DNA from: Burkholderia sp. 4M9327F10
GTDB lineage: Bacteria; Pseudomonadota; Gammaproteobacteria; Burkholderiales; Burkholderiaceae
Direction: 5' to 3'
Length of the DNA: 64,000 bases
Assembly: GCF_005503145.1 (NCBI RefSeq)
Contig: NZ_SCNV01000028.1
Location: forward strand, 1 to 64,000
Below the pieces are notes generated by a model that searched no databases, was not told the DNA's origin, and worked only from the letters and a program-made list of their open reading frames with translations. This document shows positions 26,618 to 36,747 of the stretch, piece after piece (within the stretch, counting starts at the first letter, position 1; every line of letters starts with the position of its first letter). The position numbers and the translations under genes were made by a program.

Positions 26618-27112
26618 TTACTGCGTATTCCAGTAGAACGCCGACTTTGCGCTGCCCGTGGCCGGCACGGTTACCGCTTTCTGCTGCTCGTCGCTCTTGT
26701 AGCGCGCATGCACCGTGTAGCGGCCGGGACGCAGCCTCACCAGCATGTATGGGCCGCGCGAGGTGGCCTGCAGGACATCGGCGCCGTGCGCGTCGACGAT
26801 CTGCACGTGCACGTCAGCGAGGAAATCCGAACCGGGACCGGTAAAGCGCAGCGCCAGCGGCCAGTGATTTTGCGCGGCCTGCAGTGCGTGCGACTCGTCG
26901 CTGCCCACGCCGCCCGACACAAACGCCACTTCACCCTGATGCTGGATCTGCGGCATGCCGCCGCCGTTGGTGTTGCCGGCGCTGCTGTCCTCATTGGTGC
27001 TGCCGCCGGTCACGCCCGGCTGCTGCGCCCAGGCGCCGCCCGCGAGGCCTAGCGTCAACGCGGTGACGACCGCCGCAGCGACGAGCCGGCGCTGATTGCC
27101 TTGGATTTTCAT
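26618..27112 (-). CDS. Secreted protein with carboxypeptidase-regulatory-like domain
   Basis: A 164-residue protein with a clear Sec signal peptide (AAAVVTALTLGLAGGAWA, cleaved near residue 29). A Gly/Asn/Gln-rich linker is followed by a beta-rich module (residues about 75-160: DVHVQIVDAHGADVLQATSR, RLRPGRYTVHARY, KAVTVPATGSAKSAFYW), typical of carboxypeptidase-regulatory-like folds. Start at 27112 chosen for the signal peptide. No enzyme motif is present, and the function is unknown. Confidence 0.75.
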   Translation of the reverse strand: MKIQGNQRRLVAAAVVTALTLGLAGGAWAQQPGVTGGSTNEDSSAGNTNGGGMPQIQHQGEVAFVSGGVGSDESHALQAAQNHWPLALRFTGPGSDFLADVHVQIVDAHGADVLQATSRGPYMLVRLRPGRYTVHARYKSDEQQKAVTVPATGSAKSAFYWNTQ

Positions 27113-27357
27113 TGCATCGCTCCTTGTTAGAGTCCTGATGGTGTACCGGCTAACACCTGCAACTGTCGTGCCCACTGGCTGGGTCTGAGCTCCACAGAAA
27201 GTCTCCGGCCGCCGCTGCCGCCCACTGCTGCGCTACCCAACGGGCGAGGCCGCTTCGGAAACCGGAATGCTGCCAGAAAGCGGGCACGATGCGAATGCAA
27301 GATGCCGGTCCGTCGGCAGTTTATGCAACGGACCAGCAAGTTTTACGTCAACCCCGA

Positions 27358-28875
27358 TCAACCCAGATCGACCGGCACGAAAATCTGTGCGTTATCGCGC
27401 TGGATCAGCAGGGCGATGCTGTTACCCGCCTGCGAGATCATCTGCTTCAACTGGTCGACGCTCGACACCGGGCGGCCGTTGACCGCCAGAATCACGTCAC
27501 CCGGCTGAATACCGGCGTTCTCGGCCGCGCCGCCCGACTGTTGCACCAGCAAGCCGTGCGAGACGGAAGCGTTGCTCTTTTCCTCCGGCGTGAGCGGCCG
27601 CACCGCGACGCCCAGACGCCCCTGGACCTGAGCCGGCGCATTGTCGTTCGACGCCACCTTGCTATCCGACATCGAGCCGATAGTCACCTTGATGTCCTTG
27701 CTCGACTTGTCGCGCCACACCGTTACGGTAGCCGTGCTGCCGGGCGCGATGCTGGCGATCTGCGCCGGCAGATCGGTCGAATCCGCGACCGGCGAGCCAT
27801 TCACCGCAGTGATCACGTCGCCCGGTTGCAGACCGGCCTTGGCAGCCGGGCCGCCCGGATCGACCGAGCTCACCAGCGCACCGTTAGGCGTCGACATGCC
27901 AAACGAATTGGCGAGCGTCTGGTTCATGCCCTGCACCGCGACGCCGAGACGCCCGCGGCTCACGTGGCCGGTCTTGACCAGATCGTCCTTGACCTTGATC
28001 GCTTCGTTGATCGGAATCGCGAACGACAGGCCCTGGAAGCCGCCGGTCTGCGAGTAGATCATCGAGTTGATGCCGATCACTTCGCCCTGCAGGTTGAACA
28101 GCGGGCCGCCCGAGTTGCCGGGGTTGACCGGCACGTCGGTCTGGATGAACGGCGTGTAGTTCTCGTTAGGCAGCGAGCGCGACTTCGCGCTGATGATGCC
28201 CGAGGTCACGGTGTTGTCGAAACCGTACGGCGAACCGATGGCGACCACCCACTGACCGACCTTGCTCTGGTTCGGATCGCCGATCTTGACGGTCGGCAGG
28301 TTGGTCGCGTCGATCTTCAGCACCGCCACGTCCGACTGCTTGTCCGCGCCGACCACCTTGGCGCGGAATTCGCGCTTGTCGGTAAGCTTGACGGTGACCA
28401 CGTTGGCGCCGTCGACGACGTGCGCGTTGGTCAGAATGTAGCCGTCGCTGCTGACAATGAAGCCCGAACCGAGGCTGGCGCTCGGCTGGTCGCCTTGATC
28501 GCCGCCGTCGCCGCCACCGCCCTGCATGCCCGGCATGTTGCCGAAGAAGTGGCGGTAGAACTGATAGAACGGATCGCTCGGATCGATCGGCAGTTGCTGC
28601 GCGTTGCCGCCGTTCTCGCCGCCGCCGCGCAGTGCCGTTTGCTTGACCACATGCTTGGCGCTGATGTTGACCACGGCCGGGCCATAGGTTTCGACGAGGC
28701 CGGAGAAATCGGGGATACCGGTTTTGGCGGCAGCCTCAGCAGGCATCATCGCGGCTTGCGCCGGCGAGATTACCTGGGGCGCCGGCACGTCGCGATGACC
28801 CGCCACATAGCCAGCGGACAAGGCGACGGCAACCGCGATGGCAACGGCGCTGCGGGACAGGGTTTTCGCATTCAT
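27358..28875 (-). CDS. mucD: Periplasmic serine protease DegP/MucD family
   Basis: A 505-residue trypsin-like protease and chaperone of the envelope stress response. Signal peptide residues 1-26. The catalytic triad is His152 (TNAHVVDG), Asp182 (SDVAVLKID) and Ser255 (NPGNSGGPLF). Two PDZ domains follow (about 300-390 with GRLGVAVQGM, and 410-505 with GRLGVAVRPL and IQPGDVILAVNGRPV). A Gly-rich loop with QGGGGDGGDQGDQ lies before the protease core, as in Do-like proteases. It is 150 bp downstream of a two-component system in the same direction, which may control it. Confidence 0.93.
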   Translation of the reverse strand: MNAKTLSRSAVAIAVAVALSAGYVAGHRDVPAPQVISPAQAAMMPAEAAAKTGIPDFSGLVETYGPAVVNISAKHVVKQTALRGGGENGGNAQQLPIDPSDPFYQFYRHFFGNMPGMQGGGGDGGDQGDQPSASLGSGFIVSSDGYILTNAHVVDGANVVTVKLTDKREFRAKVVGADKQSDVAVLKIDATNLPTVKIGDPNQSKVGQWVVAIGSPYGFDNTVTSGIISAKSRSLPNENYTPFIQTDVPVNPGNSGGPLFNLQGEVIGINSMIYSQTGGFQGLSFAIPINEAIKVKDDLVKTGHVSRGRLGVAVQGMNQTLANSFGMSTPNGALVSSVDPGGPAAKAGLQPGDVITAVNGSPVADSTDLPAQIASIAPGSTATVTVWRDKSSKDIKVTIGSMSDSKVASNDNAPAQVQGRLGVAVRPLTPEEKSNASVSHGLLVQQSGGAAENAGIQPGDVILAVNGRPVSSVDQLKQMISQAGNSIALLIQRDNAQIFVPVDLG

Positions 28876-29026
28876 CGTGTACTCCTGACAGGGGAGAAAG
28901 GCTTTGGGGATGGGATGAAGCGTAAGGCCTGTCTCTTAAAAGAGTCTTAAACAAGGGAACTCCGGCAAAACTGCCTGCTTTTCCCCGTCTCACGGGGCTC
29001 GCGCGCAACGCGAGGCCTGGGGATGC

Positions 29027-30328
29027 TCAAAACCGCACACTGACTTCCAGACCGCCTGCCGGCGCCTCGCCCAGCATCACACTCGCGCCGTGCTGAAGTG
29101 CGATGCGGCGCACGATGGCCAGTCCCAGCCCGCTGCCGGAGACGTCCGTGCGGGCACGGTCGGCGCCCGCGCCAACGCGGTAGAAGCGGTCGAACACGCG
29201 CTCGCGCTCGGCTGGCGGAATGCCCGGCCCGCTGTCGGCGATGCGCACCACCGGATGCCCTGCTTCGACCAGCAGGCTCACGTCCACGCGGCCGCCGGGC
29301 GGCGTGTATTTGGTTGCGTTGTCCACCAGATTGTTGAACATCACGCGTAGTGCATCGGCGTCGCCGATCACGGTGGCGGCCTCGCTCTTCTCCACGCCCA
29401 GATCGACACCGCGCTGCTGCGCGAGTGGCGCGTACGTCATCACGCAGTCTTCCAGAAGCGCGTGCAGATCGATCGCCTGGGTCTGCGTGTGGCCGTCCGG
29501 TTCGGAGCGCGCCAGCGCCAGCAACTGCTCGGCAAGACGCGTGGCGCGGGTGACGCCGGCCTGCAGATCGGTCAGCGCTTCGCGGCGTGTCGTGTCGTCT
29601 GCCGCGCGGGCGACCAGTTGCGTCTGGATCTGCACGGCAGCCAGCGGCGTGCGCAGTTCGTGCGCGGCGTCGGCGACGAAGGCCTTCTGCGTATCGAGCG
29701 CAGCGGCAAGACGCTGCAGCAGGCCGTTGAGCGCCCGCACCAGCGGCTGCACTTCGAGCGGTAAACGGCTGTCGGGCAATGGGTCGAGCGCTTCCGGATG
29801 GCGTGTTTCGAGCGCGCCGGTGACCCGGCGCAGCGGCCTGAGCCCGCGTCCGACCACCATCCAGACCGCCAGACCGAGCAGCGGCAGCAGCACGATCAAC
29901 GGCCACAGGGTGCGCAACGCCACGTTGGCGGCAAGCCGGTTGCGCACGGAGACCGGCTGCGCGAGCTGCACGACGTTGTCGCCGACAATCGCGCCGTACA
30001 CGCGCCAGTCGCCACGGTCGGTCTTCTCGGTCGAAAAACCCAGCTCGGCGCGCGGCGCGAGCGGTGCGCGCGGGTGCGAGTAGTACATCAGCACGCCGTT
30101 GCGGTTCCAGATCTGCAGCACGATGCCTTCGTCGCCGGTGTCGCGCGAGCCGAGCACCTGCGAGAACGGCTCGGACGGCAGCGCCTCGGCGATCTCCTGC
30201 AACTGGTAATCGAACAGTTCGTTGGCTTCGGCGAGCGCCTGGCGGTAAATCAGCCAGCCGGCGATGCCGACACCCAGCAACACGATGGCGAGCAGCCAGA
30301 ACAGCAATTGACGGCGAATGGAACGCAT
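29027..30328 (-). CDS. Two-component sensor histidine kinase
   Basis: Membrane sensor of 433 residues. TM1 is about residues 9-28 and TM2 about 140-160, with a periplasmic domain of about 110 residues between. HAMP, then an H-box with His223 (ADAAHELRTPLAAV), N-box NNLVDNATKYTP, G1 DSGPGIPP and G2 GSGLGLAIV. The domain layout resembles QseC/PmrB/TctE-type kinases. It follows its regulator by 4 bp and precedes mucD. The signal is not evident from sequence. Confidence 0.92.
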   Translation of the reverse strand: MRSIRRQLLFWLLAIVLLGVGIAGWLIYRQALAEANELFDYQLQEIAEALPSEPFSQVLGSRDTGDEGIVLQIWNRNGVLMYYSHPRAPLAPRAELGFSTEKTDRGDWRVYGAIVGDNVVQLAQPVSVRNRLAANVALRTLWPLIVLLPLLGLAVWMVVGRGLRPLRRVTGALETRHPEALDPLPDSRLPLEVQPLVRALNGLLQRLAAALDTQKAFVADAAHELRTPLAAVQIQTQLVARAADDTTRREALTDLQAGVTRATRLAEQLLALARSEPDGHTQTQAIDLHALLEDCVMTYAPLAQQRGVDLGVEKSEAATVIGDADALRVMFNNLVDNATKYTPPGGRVDVSLLVEAGHPVVRIADSGPGIPPAERERVFDRFYRVGAGADRARTDVSGSGLGLAIVRRIALQHGASVMLGEAPAGGLEVSVRF

Positions 30329-30332
30329 CGGC

Positions 30333-30995
30333 TCAGGCGTCCTTCGCGATCATGTAGCCGAGGCCTCGCACGTTGCGGATCAGGTCGGCGCCGAGCTTCT
30401 TGCGCAGCGCGTGAATATAGACCTCGACGGTATTGCTGCCGATTTCCTCGCCCCAGCCATACATTTTTTCTTCGAGCTGGCTCTTCGACAACACGGCGCC
30501 CGGCCGCGCGATCAGCGCCTCGAGCAGGGCGAATTCGCGGGCGGACAGCGCGACCGGCGCGCCGGCAAGCGTGACCTGGTGCGAGGCGGGGTCGAGCGTG
30601 AGCGCGCCGTGGCGGATCGTCGAATCGCTGCGGCCGGACTGGCGGCGGATCAGCGCGCGCATGCGGGCGCCGAGTTCGTCGAGATCGAAAGGTTTGACAA
30701 GATAGTCGTCAGCCCCGGCGTCGAGCCCCTTCACGCGGTCCGCGACCGCATCACGAGCCGTGACGATCAGCACCGGCAGCGTATGGCCACGCGCGCGCAG
30801 CGTGCGCAGCACATCGAGGCCGTCGCGCTTGGGCAGGCCCAGGTCGAGCAGGACCAGATCGTAAGGCTCGCCGCCGGCCGCGCTGAGCGCCGCTTCGCCG
30901 TCTTCCACCCAGTCCACCGCGAAGCCTTCGCCACGGAGCGCCTTGCGCACGCCCTCGGCGATCATCCGGTCGTCTTCGACTAGCAATATGCGCAT
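30333..30995 (-). CDS. OmpR-family response regulator
   Basis: A 220-residue regulator. The receiver domain has acidic pocket EDD (residues 7-9), phosphoacceptor Asp51 (VLLDLGLP) and Lys near 101 (VKPFDLDEL). The C-terminal winged helix (about 125-220) ends in RNVRGLGYMI. The ATG at 30995 is the canonical MRILLVEDD start; a slightly longer reading is possible but not needed. It forms an operon with the kinase. Confidence 0.94.
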   Translation of the reverse strand: MRILLVEDDRMIAEGVRKALRGEGFAVDWVEDGEAALSAAGGEPYDLVLLDLGLPKRDGLDVLRTLRARGHTLPVLIVTARDAVADRVKGLDAGADDYLVKPFDLDELGARMRALIRRQSGRSDSTIRHGALTLDPASHQVTLAGAPVALSAREFALLEALIARPGAVLSKSQLEEKMYGWGEEIGSNTVEVYIHALRKKLGADLIRNVRGLGYMIAKDA

Positions 30996-31284
30996 GACTC
31001 TACGATTCCGAAACATTCATGATGCCGCATTCTAGCGCCCGTCCAGGGCGCGTGCGTCCGGGTGCCCGCCAATTGCTGCAGGTGCGCTGCAATTTCACCG
31101 CATCGCCGCGGCATGTCTCTACAATGAGCGCTTTTGCGTAGCGCGCTCATGTGGCCCCGATCCGGGGCGCCGCGACGCGACTCGCACAAGAGGTGGCGGC
31201 GCACTCGCGCAGGACGATCAAGGTTCGCTGCGCGCGGCCGTTACACCGCTTGATGCCCTACATGAGCATGGCGCGCCGCGCGCC

Positions 31285-33024
31285 TTGCTTCAGCACGTGA
31301 CTCTTTGGTTTTCTGGCCCGTTCATGACGCCCGTCTTTCTGTCTTCACTCATTCGCCGCCTCGCGCCGCGCGCTGCTTCGTCCGCTCCATTTGCCGTCGC
31401 TGCATCCGCTGCCCCATCTGTATCTTCGGTACCCGCCAAACCATCTGACCCGATGCCGCGCCGTACCGCGCCGGGCACCGCCGCGAAGCGCGCTCCGCTA
31501 GGCGCCGCGGCCGTGCTGCTGGCCGGCGCCGCCCTCGCCTGCGCCGCGCCGGCACAAGCCCGCATCAAGGCCAAGCACCCTTCGGTCAACGTCAGCACGG
31601 TGCTGCCGGCTGCGGTCATGGCGGGACTGGCGCGCGCCCATGTGCCGCTGTCCAACATCAGCGTGGTGGTGGAGAAAGTCGGCGATCGCACGCCGATCGT
31701 CGCGCTCAACGCCGGCAAGCCGATGATGCCGGCCTCGACGATGAAGCTCGTCACCACCTACTCGGGGCTGTCGATCCTCGGCCCCGACTATCGCTGGCGC
31801 ACCAGCGCCTACGCGGACGGCAATCTCGACGCCAACGGCATCCTGCACGGCAATCTGTACATTCAGGGCACCGGCGACCCGAAGCTGGTGCCGGAAGAGC
31901 TGATCGACCTCGTGGAGAAAATCCGCAAGGCCGGCATCAACGGCATTGACGGCGCACTGGTGCTCGACAAGCGCTATTTCGATCCGTCCACGCGCGACCT
32001 GCCGCCGTTCGACGACGATGCCACCGCCCCCTACAACGTCGGCCCCGATCCGCTGCTGTACGCTTTCAAGTCGCTGTCGTTCACGTTGACGCCCTCGACT
32101 GACGGCCGCGTCGCCGTGGATGTGCTGCCTGCGCTCGCGCAACTGCAGATCGACAACCAGTTGCACGCAACCGGCGGCCCCTGCCGTGGCGAGCTGCCCA
32201 CGCCGGCAGTGACGCCGCAGCCGAACGGCACGGTGATCGCCTCGTTTACCGGCGACGACCCCGAACGCTGCGGGCCGCGCACACTCAACGTCGCGGTGCT
32301 CGATCACTCGGCGTTCTTCGCGGGCGGCTTCCTCGCGCTGTGGCAGCAGAACGGCGGCACCTTTACGGGCGCCACCCGCGAAGGGCCGGTGCCGGTCGAA
32401 GCGCGCCTGATCGCCACGCACCAGGGGCCGCCGTTGTCGGACATCGTTCACGACATCAACAAGTTCAGCAACAACACGATGGCGCGCAACCTGTTCCTGA
32501 CGATCGGCGCAGTCACCAGCAAGCCGCCGGCGACGCCGGAGAAATCCGCCAGCGCAATCGAAGCGTTTCTGCAGAGAAGCGGCCTGAACATGGAGTACCT
32601 GTCGCTCGACAACGGCTCGGGCCTGTCGCGCGACGAGCACATCACGGCGCTCTCGCTGGCCGATCTGTTGCAGGCGGCCAACGCGAGCCCGGTCGCCCAG
32701 GTGTTTGTCGATTCGCTGCCGGTGGCGGGCGTCGACGGCACCATGCGCAACCGGCTCACCTCGCAGCCGGTCGGCGGTAATGCGCACATCAAGACCGGCA
32801 CACTGCGCGACGTGCGCGCGATCGCCGGCTACGTGGCCTCCGCCGACGGCGTCAGTTACATCGTCGTCAGCATCATCAACGATCCGCACTCGGAGGCGGC
32901 GCGCGCCGCGCATGATGCGCTGCTCGAATGGGTCTACCAGGGTCCGTCCCAACCGATGCAGGAAGTCGCCGAACAACCGCGCGCCAAGCCCAGGAAAAAC
33001 CCGCACAAACGCAGCGAGCATTGA
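31285..33024 (+). CDS. dacB: D-alanyl-D-alanine carboxypeptidase/endopeptidase (PBP4)
   Basis: Class C penicillin-binding protein that trims peptidoglycan in the periplasm. With the longest reading (579 residues) the catalytic motifs are STMK with Ser151 and Lys154, SNN (NKFSNNTMARNLF) and KTG (HIKTGTLRDVRA). Start is uncertain: 31285 gives an Ala/Ser/Pro-rich N-terminus, while ATG 31453 gives a compact signal peptide (APLGAAAVLLAGAALACAAPAQA) and 523 residues. No start has a strong ribosome site. A basic tail ends the protein. It is divergent from the two-component system. Confidence 0.92.
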   Translation: MLQHVTLWFSGPFMTPVFLSSLIRRLAPRAASSAPFAVAASAAPSVSSVPAKPSDPMPRRTAPGTAAKRAPLGAAAVLLAGAALACAAPAQARIKAKHPSVNVSTVLPAAVMAGLARAHVPLSNISVVVEKVGDRTPIVALNAGKPMMPASTMKLVTTYSGLSILGPDYRWRTSAYADGNLDANGILHGNLYIQGTGDPKLVPEELIDLVEKIRKAGINGIDGALVLDKRYFDPSTRDLPPFDDDATAPYNVGPDPLLYAFKSLSFTLTPSTDGRVAVDVLPALAQLQIDNQLHATGGPCRGELPTPAVTPQPNGTVIASFTGDDPERCGPRTLNVAVLDHSAFFAGGFLALWQQNGGTFTGATREGPVPVEARLIATHQGPPLSDIVHDINKFSNNTMARNLFLTIGAVTSKPPATPEKSASAIEAFLQRSGLNMEYLSLDNGSGLSRDEHITALSLADLLQAANASPVAQVFVDSLPVAGVDGTMRNRLTSQPVGGNAHIKTGTLRDVRAIAGYVASADGVSYIVVSIINDPHSEAARAAHDALLEWVYQGPSQPMQEVAEQPRAKPRKNPHKRSEH

Positions 33025-33220
33025 GGATTCCTTCTAGCGAAGCCATGCGCGACAAGCCGCAGAGCGTGTACGCTTGCGGGCAGTGTTTGAAGCGCATGTC
33101 AAATCCGCTGAGGCGTGCCTAAGCCGCGCGCCCCCCGGCGACGGCGTTGCGCATTCAAACAATAAAGACAACGCTCGCTGCGGCATTCGCAGCGCTCAGG
33201 GACCACGGAGGAAGACGCCC

Positions 33221-34213
33221 ATGCAATTCGATGCCGAATTGCTGCTGCTCGCCATGGCGCCCGTCTTCCTCGCATGTATTGGCTGGGAGGCGTGGCACCT
33301 GCGTCGCACGCGCCCGCAAGCAGGCCTGTATAGCTGGCCCGACACGCTTTGCAACGCCGCGCTCGCACTGATGCAGCAGGCCGCCGACAAGCTCGCGTGG
33401 CTCGCCATCATCCCCGTTTATGCATATTGCTTCGACCACTTCCGGGTCTACACGTGGCACGCCGGATGGGTGTCGTTCGTCGTGCTATTCGTCGCGCAGG
33501 ATCTGCTCTACTACGTATTTCACCGCTGCAGCCACCGGGTGCGCTGGTTGTGGGCGGCGCATGTGGTGCACCACTCGTCGGAACGGATGAATTTTTCGAC
33601 AGCGTTTCGCCAGAGCCTGATGTACCCGATTGCCGGCATGTGGGTGTTCTGGATTCCGCTCGCCGTGCTCGGCTTTCCGCCGAAGCAGATCGTCGCCATC
33701 GTGCTGATCAATCTCGGCTTTCAGTTTTTCGTCCATACCCAGGCCATCGGCAAGCTCGGCTGGCTCGAATACGTCTTGAACACGCCGTCGATCCATCGCG
33801 TTCATCACGCCCGTAACGACCGCTATATCGACCGCAATTACGCCGGCGTGCTGGTGATCTGGGACCGCCTGTTCGGCAGCTACGTGGAAGAGGATGCACA
33901 CGATGCCCCGGTCTACGGCATCGTCGAGCCGCTCCATACCTACAACCCGGTGAAGGCGACGTTTCACGAATGGGCGTCGATGGGCGCCGATTTCCTGCGC
34001 GTGCCGGGATGGCGCAACAAGCTGCGCGCGCTGTTCGCGCCGCCGGCGTGGGCCGCCGCGTATCACGCCGCCTATCATGCCGCGTGCGCCGAGCAGGCTA
34101 GCGGCCTCAGCCTGCATAAATGCGCGGATGAGCGCCCAGACGAACCCGCAGGTGCATCGGCAAACCACTCGGCGGCGTTTGAAACACCGCGCAGATCGGG
34201 GAAGATTCTGTAA
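33221..34213 (+). CDS. Sterol desaturase/fatty acid hydroxylase family protein
   Basis: Integral membrane di-iron oxygenase of 330 residues. Hydrophobic segments at 5-20, 50-75 and 80-105 (AGWVSFVVLFVAQDLLYYVF) precede the His clusters HRCSHR, HVVHHSSE and, after further membrane segments, HRVHHARN, the family's iron ligands. ATG at 33221 has GGAGG 9 nt upstream. It stands alone. The substrate (lipid, hopanoid or ornithine lipid) cannot be inferred. Confidence 0.88.
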   Translation: MQFDAELLLLAMAPVFLACIGWEAWHLRRTRPQAGLYSWPDTLCNAALALMQQAADKLAWLAIIPVYAYCFDHFRVYTWHAGWVSFVVLFVAQDLLYYVFHRCSHRVRWLWAAHVVHHSSERMNFSTAFRQSLMYPIAGMWVFWIPLAVLGFPPKQIVAIVLINLGFQFFVHTQAIGKLGWLEYVLNTPSIHRVHHARNDRYIDRNYAGVLVIWDRLFGSYVEEDAHDAPVYGIVEPLHTYNPVKATFHEWASMGADFLRVPGWRNKLRALFAPPAWAAAYHAAYHAACAEQASGLSLHKCADERPDEPAGASANHSAAFETPRRSGKIL

Positions 34214-34296
34214 GCTGTCGTCACGCCGCCGAAGCGGCGGGCGCCGCCTGCATCACATGGCAAAAAAGGCCACACATACGAGGAGATGAAATCAAC

Positions 34297-35547
34297 ATGA
34301 AACAACAGGGAATGAAACAACGCGCTGTGGTGCGCCTCACGCAAGTTGCGATCGCCAGCGCAGCCTTCGCCATGCTTGCAGCCTGCGGCGGCGGCAGCAG
34401 CAATAGCAGCAGCTCGAGCAGCAGCACGCCGGCGGGCGGTGTGAACCTGCAGGTCGTCTCGTTCGGCGACAGCCTCTCGGATGTGGGCACGTATTCGCCG
34501 GTCATCGCGGCGGACTTCGGTGGCGGCCGCTTCACGACCAACCCGGGTGAAATATGGACGCAAAAGGTCGCGGAATACTACGGCGGCACGCTGACGCCGG
34601 CGTACCTCGGCGGCTTCGGCCAGCCGCTCGCCGCAGCAGGCGGCCTCGGCTATGCACAGGGCGGCTCGGACGTCGTCAACGCGCAAGGTGAAGGCTGGGC
34701 GCCTAACAACGCGGCTGCCACGACGGTGCCGGTCGTGACCCAGGTGGCGAACTATCTGGGCGCGCATACGAGCTTCAACGCGAATCAGCTCGTACTGGTG
34801 AACGGCGGCGCGAACGATATCTTCCAGTTTGCGACGACCGCCAATCTGACGGCGCTCGCCACCGCGCTGCAGACGGTATACCCGAAAGAAGTGCTGGCCG
34901 GCACGCTGCCGAACACGCAGGCAGGCCAGGTCGAGTTCATCGCCGGCTACCTGCAGCAGTTGTCCAACCCGCAGGTCGCGCAGGCCGCCGCCGCGCTCGC
35001 CGCGCAAGTCCAGACCATCGTCAGCTCGGGCGCAACCCACGTGGTCGTGTCGACGGTGCCGGACATCGGCAATACGCCGCTTGGCGTCGCGGCCAACGCG
35101 TCCACGGCTGGCTCGGCTGCCCTGCTCTCGGGAGTGACCGCAGCGTACAACGGCATCCTGGTCCAGCAACTGACAAGCCTCGGCCTGCTGGCATCCGGCA
35201 AGGTGATCGTGGCCGATGCGTTCACGTGGCTGGATCAGCAATTGCCGAACTACCAGTCGCTCGGCTTCACCGTGTCGAACACCGGCACGGCGTGTAACCT
35301 GAGCGCGATGGTGGCCAACGCAACCGCCTATGCGACTGCCAACCCGAGTGCAACGAACGGCCTGACGGCAGCGGAGTATGGCGCCCAGTTCGGCTCGTCG
35401 CTGTTCTGCTCGCCGCAGACCTACACGGTGGCCGGCGCCGACCAGACCTATATGTTCGCGGACTCGGTCCACCCGAGCACGCACACGCACGCCTTGTTCG
35501 CGCAGTACGTCGAGCAGCAAATCGCGGCGACGGGTCTGGGCAAGTAA
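34297..35547 (+). CDS. SGNH/GDSL hydrolase lipoprotein
   Basis: A 416-residue esterase-like protein. The N-terminal lipobox AMLAAC lipidates Cys30, followed by a Ser-rich linker. Block I is SFGDSLSD with nucleophile Ser59; block III is NGGANDIF; block V is DSVHPSTHTH with Asp and His near residues 389-394. This is the passenger-type GDSL lipase fold, but no autotransporter barrel is present. ATG at 34297 has GAGGAGATG upstream. It is a monocistronic unit closed by a strong terminator. Confidence 0.9.
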   Translation: MKQQGMKQRAVVRLTQVAIASAAFAMLAACGGGSSNSSSSSSSTPAGGVNLQVVSFGDSLSDVGTYSPVIAADFGGGRFTTNPGEIWTQKVAEYYGGTLTPAYLGGFGQPLAAAGGLGYAQGGSDVVNAQGEGWAPNNAAATTVPVVTQVANYLGAHTSFNANQLVLVNGGANDIFQFATTANLTALATALQTVYPKEVLAGTLPNTQAGQVEFIAGYLQQLSNPQVAQAAAALAAQVQTIVSSGATHVVVSTVPDIGNTPLGVAANASTAGSAALLSGVTAAYNGILVQQLTSLGLLASGKVIVADAFTWLDQQLPNYQSLGFTVSNTGTACNLSAMVANATAYATANPSATNGLTAAEYGAQFGSSLFCSPQTYTVAGADQTYMFADSVHPSTHTHALFAQYVEQQIAATGLGK

Positions 35548-35600
35548 CTAACGGTGACGCAGCGGATCGAAGGGTCCGCCGTTTTACCTGTGCGGTGATG

Positions 35601-35630
35601 AAAGGCCCGGCTGGGGTTAGCCGGGCCTTT
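35601..35630. terminator. Bidirectional intrinsic terminator
   Basis: AAAGGCCCGGCT-N6-AGCCGGGCCTTT, a perfect 12-bp stem with T-rich tails in both directions (TTATTG on +; TTTCATC on -). It serves the GDSL lipoprotein gene on + and the end of the glycolysis/purine/sua5 transcript on -. Confidence 0.92.
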
Positions 35631-35663
35631 TTATTGATGGTGCGCGGGCGTTCGAACCCGATC

Positions 35664-36734
35664 CTACCGCTGCGCTTCGAACGCCGCGGCCGCCCGGCCG
35701 AGCCGGTCGTTTACCGCGATCCATTCAATCGTATCCGGCAGCTTCTCGATCAGGATGCGTGTCACGTTCGCCCGGTCGAGTGCACGCAGCAAACTGTAGA
35801 GTTCGCGCGCGTATGCATGGGGATCTTCGGGCGCCGCCACGAAGTGCACGCCATCGGCATCGGCCCAGCGGCCGGCGCGCGACACGCGGGCCACCAGTGC
35901 GACGCGCTCGTTCGGCTCGCGCGCCGCCAGCAAAGGCTCCAGCGCTTCGAACGGCAGCAGCGCAAGCGGCGTGCGCGGCGCGTAGTGTGCCTTGAGCGTG
36001 CCCGATGCCCGCGGCGCCGTGGCATCCGAGCCGTCCGGCAGACGCGGCGCCTCGCCGAGCACTTCGGCAATATCCTGCGGCGTCACGCGCCCCGGACGCA
36101 GCAGCGCCGGAAAACCGCGCGACAGATCGAGAATGGTCGATTCGATGCCGACATCCGACGAGCCGCCGTCGAGCACATGGATCGTGCCGCCGAATTCGTC
36201 GCGCACATGTTGCGCCGTGGTCGGGCTGACATGGCCGAAACGGTTGGCCGACGGCGCGGCCACCCCGCCGTGTCCGCCACGCAAGGCGCTGAATGCATCG
36301 AGCAGCGCCTGCGCCACAGGGTGCGACGGGCAGCGCAACCCCACCGAGTCCTGTCCGCCGCTCACCGCGGCGGGAATGTGCGCGGCGCGCTTGAGAATCA
36401 GCGTGAGCGGACCGGGCCAGAAAGCATCGATCAGCCGCAGCGCTTCCGGCGGCAACTGTTCGGCCCAATAACCCGGATCGCCGTGCGGCGCGAGGTGCAC
36501 GATCACCGGATGATTCGTCGGCCGCCCTTTGGCCGCGTAAATGCGCGCCACCGCATCCGGGCTCTGGGCGTCGCCGCCCAGGCCGTAGACGGTTTCAGTC
36601 GGGAACGCGACCAGTTCGCCTGCGTCGAGCAGCGCGGCGGCGTGCTCGATCTGCGCGGCGTTCACCGGCGCGTCATCCGGCAAGCGCGGCGAATCCAGCG
36701 CGCCACTGTCAGCAGGTTTGGTTTGATCCGGCAT
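35664..36734 (-). CDS. sua5: L-threonylcarbamoyladenylate synthase (Sua5/YrdC long form)
   Basis: Makes threonylcarbamoyl-AMP from threonine, bicarbonate and ATP for t6A37 tRNA modification. The 356 residues hold an N-terminal YrdC domain (residues about 25-210; FPTETVYGLGGDA, KGRPTNHPVIVH, APSANRFGHVSPTTA) and a C-terminal Sua5 domain (about 230-356; GTLKAHYAPRTP start). It follows purK by 13 bp and is the last gene of the purine cluster. The first 20 residues are a variable extension. Confidence 0.92.
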   Translation of the reverse strand: MPDQTKPADSGALDSPRLPDDAPVNAAQIEHAAALLDAGELVAFPTETVYGLGGDAQSPDAVARIYAAKGRPTNHPVIVHLAPHGDPGYWAEQLPPEALRLIDAFWPGPLTLILKRAAHIPAAVSGGQDSVGLRCPSHPVAQALLDAFSALRGGHGGVAAPSANRFGHVSPTTAQHVRDEFGGTIHVLDGGSSDVGIESTILDLSRGFPALLRPGRVTPQDIAEVLGEAPRLPDGSDATAPRASGTLKAHYAPRTPLALLPFEALEPLLAAREPNERVALVARVSRAGRWADADGVHFVAAPEDPHAYARELYSLLRALDRANVTRILIEKLPDTIEWIAVNDRLGRAAAAFEAQR

Positions 36735-36747
36735 GATGACTGGCGCG